The translations under genes and the position numbers were made by a program. A stretch of DNA of 20,993 nucleotides from Acinetobacter lwoffii (GTDB taxonomy: Bacteria; Pseudomonadota; Gammaproteobacteria; Pseudomonadales; Moraxellaceae). The notes beneath the pieces are model-generated. The model had not been told where the DNA came from, did not search any database, and worked only from the letters and a program-made list of their open reading frames with translations. Location: NCBI RefSeq assembly GCF_002321025.1, contig NZ_DCLL01000021.1:1-20993 (forward strand), in the 5' to 3' direction. Within the stretch, counting starts at the first letter, position 1; every line of letters begins with the position of its first letter. This document shows, one piece after another, positions 15,895-20,993 of this stretch.

Positions 15895-16134
15895 ATTTGT
15901 TTGAATAAACAACATTTAACAAATTTGTGTCAGGTACTGAAAAATAGTGGTCTTTAGCATTTTCGGATGCAAAATCATTCAGCTAATTACAACTATTTTT
16001 GAAATTTATAGTGAATATACGTTAAAAACCACCCGTCTCAACGAGCTTTTGATTCAAACTTGCGGCCAATTCCATTACAATTGTCGGGTTTAGAAATTTA
16101 TGCTTAGATTTACAATTAATTAGAGGACGTATCT

Positions 16135-17592
16135 GTGAGCAAAGACACTATTGTTGCCCTCCATGCAGAACACCAAGGTCGCTGGAAAAACCGTGAAGAA
16201 CTTGCGGAACGTATGATTGCCCTTGTTGGCCAGTTATATCGTGAAAAAAATATTGTAGCTACAGTTTATGGTCGCTCTTTAATTAACCGCTCTGTGATTC
16301 AGATTTTGAAAGCACACCGCCGTACTCGCGTACTGGACGTTGAACTTTCTGTAGTTGATACTTTCCCAATTCTTGAAGCATTGGTGAAAGTAGAAAACAT
16401 CGGTTCTGCTGAAGTTGATCTGGGTAAACTTGCTGTTGAATTTAAAGAAAAAGGCGGCGACATCGATGCATTTGTTGCAGACGCTGTTAAATCGATCGAA
16501 GGCAATGCTGCTGCTGTAGAACATAAAGATGTGGTTCTTTATGGTTTCGGTCGTATCGGTCGTATCCTGGCACGTTTGATGATTGGTCAATCAGGTCTGG
16601 GTCGTGGTCTTAGCCTGAAAGCAATCGTTGTTCGTAAATCATCTGATGGTGATTTGGAAAAACGTGCATCTTTATTGCGTCGTGACTCTATTCATGGTCC
16701 ATTTGCAGGCACAATTTCTGTAGATGAAGAAAACGAAGCAATCATTGCCAACGGTAACTTCATCAAAGTGATTTATGCTTCTAATCCTTCTGAAGTGGAT
16801 TACACTGCATACGGTATCAACAATGCACTTGTGATCGACAATACAGGTAAATGGCGTGATGCTGAAGGTCTTGCTCAACACCTTAAATGCCCGGGCGCTG
16901 CTCGTGTGATTCTGACTGCACCTGGTAAAGGTGACATGAAGAACGTGGTTTACGGTGTAAACCAGGCGGACATCCTTGATGAAGATACAATCATCTCTGC
17001 TGCAAGCTGTACGACTAACGCAATTACACCTACACTGAAAGTATTGCATGATAAATACACAGTGTTGAATGGTCATGTTGAAACAGTTCACTCGTTCACA
17101 AACGACCAAAACTTGATCGACAACTACCATAAAGCTGATCGTCGTGGTCGTGCTGCAACATTGAATATGGTCATTACTGAAACTGGCGCAGCGAAAGCAG
17201 TAGCGAAAGCGCTTCCAGCTCTTCAAGGTAAATTGACAGGTAACTCTGTACGTGTACCTACACCAAACGTATCTCTTGCGATTCTTAACCTGACTTTAGG
17301 TCAAGATGTTGATCGTGATGAAGTGAACGAATACATTCGTCAGATTTCAATCGGTTCTAGCCTGCAAGGTCAAATCGGTTATACCAACTCGACTGAAGTG
17401 GTATCTTCTGACTTTATCGGTTCACGCACTGCAGGTGTATTTGACGCGCAAGCAACGATCACTTCAGGCAACCGTTTAACTGCTTATGTTTGGTACGATA
17501 ACGAAGTGGGTTATAGCTGCCAGGTATTGCGTATTGCTGAACAAATGGGCGGTGTAAGCTATCCAAAAGTTCCTGCTGAAACTAATGCATAA
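16135..17592 (+). CDS. gap: Glyceraldehyde-3-phosphate dehydrogenase, long form
   Basis: Interconverts glyceraldehyde-3-phosphate and 1,3-bisphosphoglycerate with NAD(P); cytosolic. The 485-residue protein has the normal GAPDH core from about residue 132. Seen there are the Rossmann GFGRIGR (137-143), the catalytic SCTTNA with C292, VHSFTNDQ with the partner histidine, and WYDNEVGYS near the C-terminus. In front is an N-terminal extension of about 130 residues (MSKDTIVALHAEHQGRWKNR...), known from the long GAPDH of pseudomonads and Acinetobacter. Acinetobacter lacks a complete glycolysis, so a mainly gluconeogenic role is plausible (inference). Starts at GTG with Shine-Dalgarno AGAGGA 8 nt upstream. 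Codon use suggests high expression. Confidence 0.94.
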   Translation: MSKDTIVALHAEHQGRWKNREELAERMIALVGQLYREKNIVATVYGRSLINRSVIQILKAHRRTRVLDVELSVVDTFPILEALVKVENIGSAEVDLGKLAVEFKEKGGDIDAFVADAVKSIEGNAAAVEHKDVVLYGFGRIGRILARLMIGQSGLGRGLSLKAIVVRKSSDGDLEKRASLLRRDSIHGPFAGTISVDEENEAIIANGNFIKVIYASNPSEVDYTAYGINNALVIDNTGKWRDAEGLAQHLKCPGAARVILTAPGKGDMKNVVYGVNQADILDEDTIISAASCTTNAITPTLKVLHDKYTVLNGHVETVHSFTNDQNLIDNYHKADRRGRAATLNMVITETGAAKAVAKALPALQGKLTGNSVRVPTPNVSLAILNLTLGQDVDRDEVNEYIRQISIGSSLQGQIGYTNSTEVVSSDFIGSRTAGVFDAQATITSGNRLTAYVWYDNEVGYSCQVLRIAEQMGGVSYPKVPAETNA

Positions 17593-17604
17593 TTAGTATT
17601 TAGC

Positions 17605-17637
17605 AAAAAAAGAGTCTCATTTGAGGCTCTTTTTTTA
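17605..17637 (+). terminator. Terminator of gap
   Basis: AAAAAGAGTCTC, loop ATTT, GAGGCTCTTTTT with one mismatch, ending in T8. Stem lies 14 nt after the stop. Confidence 0.92.
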
Positions 17638-17716
17638 TGATTTTTTTATTTAAAGCAGACTTTTTAATCTAATAAGAATCAATAAATCTGCTTGCTGGCA
17701 AAATATTAATCTGATA

Positions 17717-17752
17717 ACTTACAAAGAGTAAGTATATTAAAATGAGTAAGTA
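17717..17752. promoter_or_regulatory. Probable operator of the HxlR-type regulator
   Basis: ACTTAC (17717-17722) and GTAAGT (17728-17733) form an inverted repeat with a 5-bp spacer. The string GAGTAAGTA occurs twice as a direct repeat (17726-17734 and 17744-17752), 18 bp apart. Operators with TTAC/GTAA half-sites are typical of the HxlR/DUF24 family, so autoregulation is likely. It ends 24 bp before the regulator's ATG. Confidence 0.5.
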
Positions 17753-17776
17753 ATAAAAAATATTGCGAGAAATAGT

Positions 17777-18151
17777 ATGACAAATTATGCAATCAGCCCA
17801 TTATTAGGTCAGGTTTTATCAACTGAATGTCCATCACGTGAAATATTGGAACACCTTGCCAATAAATGGTCGGTCTTGGTTTTGCGTTGTTTAAGTGAAG
17901 GGGTGCATCGTTTCAGTGAACTGAAACAGCGCATTGAAGGGGTAAGTGAAAAGATGTTGTCCCAGACTTTAAAAATGCTGGAGCAGGATGGTTTTATTCT
18001 GAGAACAGTTTATCCGGTGGTGCCGCCAAAAGTGGAATATCAATTGACGATTACCGGTTCACAAGCGGCTGAAAAAATCATGTATTTAATTGGCTGGATT
18101 GAAAAAAGTCTGCCAGATATTTTAGAACATAAACAAAATGTTATTAAATAG
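17777..18151 (+). CDS. HxlR-family winged-helix transcription regulator
   Basis: A 124-residue DNA-binding protein of the HxlR (DUF24, MarR-related) family. The family core is clear: CPSREILEHLANKWSVLVL (18-36), then FSELKQRI and the recognition helix region GVSEKMLSQTLKMLEQDGF, and the wing YPVVPPKVEYQLT. An N-terminal cysteine (C18, in ECPS) is at the position that senses quinones, aldehydes or hypochlorite in YodB, HypR and QorR; C38 is a second one. A redox or electrophile sensor is therefore plausible. No target oxidoreductase is adjacent, as gap is upstream and obgE downstream; the target may lie elsewhere. Confidence 0.9.
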   Translation: MTNYAISPLLGQVLSTECPSREILEHLANKWSVLVLRCLSEGVHRFSELKQRIEGVSEKMLSQTLKMLEQDGFILRTVYPVVPPKVEYQLTITGSQAAEKIMYLIGWIEKSLPDILEHKQNVIK

Positions 18152-18559
18152 TTTTCATTAAATGGCAGGAATGCAGTGTTTGTGAAAATACAAAATTTGG
18201 ACTTATCTTGGTTTATATAAAATACTGATTTTAAAAGGTGTCTGCATCAGAATATCTTCTTGTGAACACGGCTTTTGAAAAATTTACTCCTCTATAAATT
18301 ATTTTAAAAATCATCAAGAAACTCACAAAAAGAATTTCCAGAATAGGGGATGGTACTAAGGTAAAAATACTTCATTTCCTGCCACTTCTTTTCAATCTTT
18401 TAAGTATTTTTTTTCTAAATCTATGCCTTGAATAGATCAAATAGGCTCGGTGAGAAAACGACTAACTAAGATTTATGGGATTGCTGCATAATTCTATTCG
18501 AGAAATTCTTTAAAATATGGCAGAATATGGGGTTTTAAAGTTTTTAGAGGATTGGCAAT
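18152..18559. other. 408-bp intergenic region before obgE
   Basis: No reading frame or RNA gene recognised. It includes AAAATACTT (18364-18372) and AAGTATTTT (18402-18410) as a 9-bp inverted repeat with a 29-nt loop, followed by T4; this may be a distant terminator for the regulator gene. The last 100 bp must hold the obgE promoter, but no clear -35/-10 pair stands out. Confidence 0.4.
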
Positions 18560-19777
18560 ATGCGCTTTGTTGATGAAGCAGTCATTACCGTAGAGGCTGG
18601 CGACGGTGGCAATGGCGTAGCCAGTTTTCGCCGTGAAAAATTCGTGCCATTTGGTGGTCCAGATGGTGGTGATGGTGGTCGTGGCGGCAGCATTTATATT
18701 CAGGCTGACGACGACACCAGTACGCTAGTTGATTATCGTTATACACGTAAATATCGTGCAGAACGAGCAAAAAATGGCCGTGGGGCGAACTGTGCTGGTC
18801 GTGGCGGTGAAGATACCGTATTAAAAGTTCCGGTAGGAACAACAATTGTAGATGTAGAGTCTGGTGACATTATTGGCGACTTGATCGAAGACGGTCAACG
18901 CGTGAAAGTTGCAGCAGGCGGTGATGGTGGTTTAGGTAATACCCACTTTAAATCATCGACCAACCGTTCACCACGTAAGTGTACGCATGGTCAAAAAGGC
19001 GAATTCCGTGAAATCCGTCTAGAACTTAAAGTTCTGGCAGATGTCGGCTTGCTGGGTATGCCAAATGCGGGTAAATCAACCTTCATTCGTGCAGTATCGG
19101 CTGCAAAACCAAAAGTTGCAGATTATCCATTTACTACCATGGTGCCAAACCTGGGTGTGGTCGATGCTGACAGTCACCGTTCATTCGTGATGGCGGATAT
19201 TCCCGGCCTGATCGAAGGTGCATCTGAAGGTGCAGGTCTTGGGATTCGCTTCCTGAAGCACTTGGCGCGTACCCGTATCTTGTTGCATATCGTTGACGTA
19301 CAACCGATTGATGGCTCAGATCCGGCACATAATGCCAAAGCAATTATGAAAGAGTTAGAAAACTTCTCCCCAACGCTTTCAAAACTGCCGATCGTATTGG
19401 TACTGAACAAAGTCGATCAGTTGGCTGAAGAAACACGTGAAGAATGGTGCACCCATATTCTTGAAGAATTGCAGTGGGAAGGCCCGGTTTTTGAAACTTC
19501 TGGCTTAACTGCTGAAGGCACCAAAGACGTGGTTTACTACCTGATGGATCAGATCGAAGAGCAACGTGAACGCGAAGCTGAAGATCAAGAATATGCAGCA
19601 GAAATGAAAGCATTCCGTGATCAGCTTGAAGCTGAAACACGTGAACAAACCATCGCTGCAAAAGAAGCGTATCGTGAGATGCGTCGTCAGCAACGTCTTG
19701 CCGGTATTCTGGGTGATGACGAAGATGATGAAGATGGCGATGATGATAGTGATGTGGAAGTGTACTACGTACGCTAA
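18560..19777 (+). CDS. obgE: Obg-family GTPase
   Basis: An essential ribosome-associated GTPase involved in 50S subunit maturation and stress signalling; cytosolic. The 405-residue protein has the glycine-rich Obg fold (1-158, with GDGGNG, PDGGDGGRGG and RGGED). The G domain shows G1 GMPNAGKST (166-174), switch-region TTM, G3 DIPG (213-216) and G4 NKVD (283-286). A helical C-terminal region follows, ending in an acidic tail (DDEDDEDGDDDSD, about 386-398) as in other proteobacterial members. Good Shine-Dalgarno AGAGGA, 7 nt before the ATG. It lies 27 bp before proB and probably forms an operon with it; in many bacteria obgE instead follows rplU-rpmA. Confidence 0.97.
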   Translation: MRFVDEAVITVEAGDGGNGVASFRREKFVPFGGPDGGDGGRGGSIYIQADDDTSTLVDYRYTRKYRAERAKNGRGANCAGRGGEDTVLKVPVGTTIVDVESGDIIGDLIEDGQRVKVAAGGDGGLGNTHFKSSTNRSPRKCTHGQKGEFREIRLELKVLADVGLLGMPNAGKSTFIRAVSAAKPKVADYPFTTMVPNLGVVDADSHRSFVMADIPGLIEGASEGAGLGIRFLKHLARTRILLHIVDVQPIDGSDPAHNAKAIMKELENFSPTLSKLPIVLVLNKVDQLAEETREEWCTHILEELQWEGPVFETSGLTAEGTKDVVYYLMDQIEEQREREAEDQEYAAEMKAFRDQLEAETREQTIAAKEAYREMRRQQRLAGILGDDEDDEDGDDDSDVEVYYVR

Positions 19778-19804
19778 TCTCTGAGAGAAGAGTCTGAGGA
19801 CAAG

Positions 19805-20938
19805 ATGATAGAAGTGGTAGATGGGCAACGTCAGCTCAAGGGTTGTAAACGAATCGTTGTTAAAATCGGATCATCTTTACTCACAGCAAACGGACAAGGT
19901 TTAGATTTAGATGCTATCTCGCATTGGGCGGGACAAATCGCAGATCTACACAATGCAGGACACGAGATTATTCTGGTGTCTTCCGGTGCTGTGGCTGAAG
20001 GTATGGTTCGAATGAAACTTGAGAATCGACCCACCGATCTACCCAGTCTTCAGGCTTGTGCTGCCATCGGTCAGATGGGCCTGATTCATACTTGGTCAAG
20101 CGTACTTGAGAAGCATCAGATTCGAACTGCGCAAGTATTGTTAACCCATGATGATCTGGCAGATCGTCGTCGCTACCTCAACTCATGTGATGCCTTGCAG
20201 AACCTGATTGATTGGCGCGTGATTCCGGTGATCAATGAAAATGACACGGTTTCGACTGACGAAATTCGCTTTGGTGACAACGACACGCTTGCGGCCATGG
20301 TCGCAGGTCAGGTTCATGCAGACCTTCTGATTATCTTAACGGATCAGGAAGGGATGTTTGACTCAGACCCACGGTCTAATCCAGATGCCAAACTGTTCCA
20401 TACCGTACGTGCGATGGATGAAAGTCTGTTTGATATGGCCGGTGGAGGCGGTAAATTTGGTCGTGGTGGCATGCTGACCAAAGTTCGTGCTGCACGTCTG
20501 GCTGCAAAGTCGGGCTGTCCGACCTTAATTGCAAGTGGTGATAGTGATGGTGTTCTATCACGTCTAATGTCTGGCGAATTGTTAGGTACTTTATTTGTGA
20601 CTGATAAAGACCGGATGACAGCGCATCAGCAATGGTTGGCTGCTCACTTGCAAACCGCAGGTCGTTTAGTGATTGATGATGGCGCAGTGAAAGCCATTAA
20701 AGACAATCATCGCAGCTTATTGCCTGTAGGGGTGAAAGCGGTTGAGGGTCATTTCGAACGCGGTGATGTGGTGGAATGTGTCGATACACAAGGTCACCGT
20801 ATTGCAGTTGGTCGTGTCAACTTTAGTTCTCGTTCAGCAGATATCGTTCGTGGTCTGGCATCAGATAAAGTGCATCAGGTGTTAGGTGAAGCTCGTTCAC
20901 TAGAAATGATTCATCGCAATCATATGGCGATTTACTAG
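19805..20938 (+). CDS. proB: Glutamate 5-kinase
   Basis: Phosphorylates L-glutamate with ATP, the first and proline-inhibited step of proline synthesis; cytosolic. The 377-residue protein has an amino-acid kinase domain (about 14-270) with VVKIGSSLL (18-26), VSSGAVAEG, NENDTVSTDE and DNDTLAAMVA motifs, and GGGGKFGRGGM for nucleotide binding. A C-terminal PUA domain follows (about 285-365, with GDVVECVDTQGHRIAVGRVN). Length is normal. The Shine-Dalgarno TGAGGA ends 4 nt before the ATG in the short gap after obgE, consistent with co-transcription. proA is not seen in the window. Confidence 0.97.
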   Translation: MIEVVDGQRQLKGCKRIVVKIGSSLLTANGQGLDLDAISHWAGQIADLHNAGHEIILVSSGAVAEGMVRMKLENRPTDLPSLQACAAIGQMGLIHTWSSVLEKHQIRTAQVLLTHDDLADRRRYLNSCDALQNLIDWRVIPVINENDTVSTDEIRFGDNDTLAAMVAGQVHADLLIILTDQEGMFDSDPRSNPDAKLFHTVRAMDESLFDMAGGGGKFGRGGMLTKVRAARLAAKSGCPTLIASGDSDGVLSRLMSGELLGTLFVTDKDRMTAHQQWLAAHLQTAGRLVIDDGAVKAIKDNHRSLLPVGVKAVEGHFERGDVVECVDTQGHRIAVGRVNFSSRSADIVRGLASDKVHQVLGEARSLEMIHRNHMAIY

Positions 20939-20949
20939 GGCGTGTCCTC

Positions 20950-20968
20950 ATTTGGCTTTACACCAAAT
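20950..20968. repeat. Small hairpin after proB
   Basis: ATTTGG (20950-20955) and CCAAAT (20963-20968) with a 7-nt loop lie just after the proB stop, near the window end. No T run follows on the plus strand, so it is not a classical terminator. Confidence 0.35.
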
Positions 20969-20993
20969 AAATATGCAAGCAATGTAAATCATA

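Noticed and set aside
16672..17226. 184-residue minus-strand frame inside gap
   Set aside because: Lies wholly antisense to an intact, highly conserved gap coding sequence; the Cys/Phe/Ile-rich translation is typical of a complement frame.
1..20993. CRISPR array, tRNA, rRNA or toxin-antitoxin locus
   Set aside because: No regularly spaced repeats, no tRNA-like cloverleaf or rRNA sequence, and no toxin or antitoxin family was recognised while reading both strands.

Overview
The window reads as a chromosomal segment of a gamma-proteobacterium of the genus Acinetobacter. The evidence is the moderately AT-rich sequence, the protein signatures (LipA, SthA, UvrB, ObgE, ProB, the long form of GAPDH and an A1S_2505-like protein) and very AT-rich intergenic regions. 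Most of it is ordinary core genome, with one insertion sequence and one gene interrupted by a stop codon. The species cannot be fixed from the sequence alone.

Layout: lipA (lipoyl synthase, -) is divergent from sthA (soluble transhydrogenase, +), which ends in a clear terminator. Next is a block on the minus strand: a 21-cysteine copper-storage-type protein; a TauD/TfdA-family Fe(II)/2-oxoglutarate dioxygenase with a striking inverted repeat just before its start; an MFS transporter whose stop overlaps the start of a 42-residue single-span membrane protein; and an enlarged OmpW-like outer-membrane barrel. Then come a 59-residue basic hypothetical protein (+), a macro-domain-like protein (-), uvrB (+), a secreted Blc-type lipocalin (+) and a RarD-like EamA transporter (+).

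At 13102-14050 lies a 949-bp IS5-family element of ISL2 type. It has 18-bp terminal inverted repeats (17/18 match) and an AAT target duplication. Its transposase is split into two frames at an A8 tract. Downstream is a gene of unknown function (14128-15858) whose reading frame is continuous except for one in-frame amber codon at 14752-14754; a caller would show it as two genes, but it looks like one roughly 576-codon gene. Then come gap (485-residue GAPDH with terminator), an HxlR-type regulator with a probable operator in front of it, and the obgE-proB pair, 27 bp apart and probably co-transcribed.

The core genes serve lipoate synthesis, redox balance, DNA repair, central carbon metabolism, ribosome/GTPase functions and proline synthesis. 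The dioxygenase, MFS transporter and outer-membrane protein could together handle uptake and breakdown of an organic acid or sulfonate-like substrate, but that link is only inferred from adjacency. I found no convincing entirely new system. The most unusual items are the amber-split gene, the frameshifted IS transposase, the inverted repeat before the dioxygenase and the overlapping small membrane protein.
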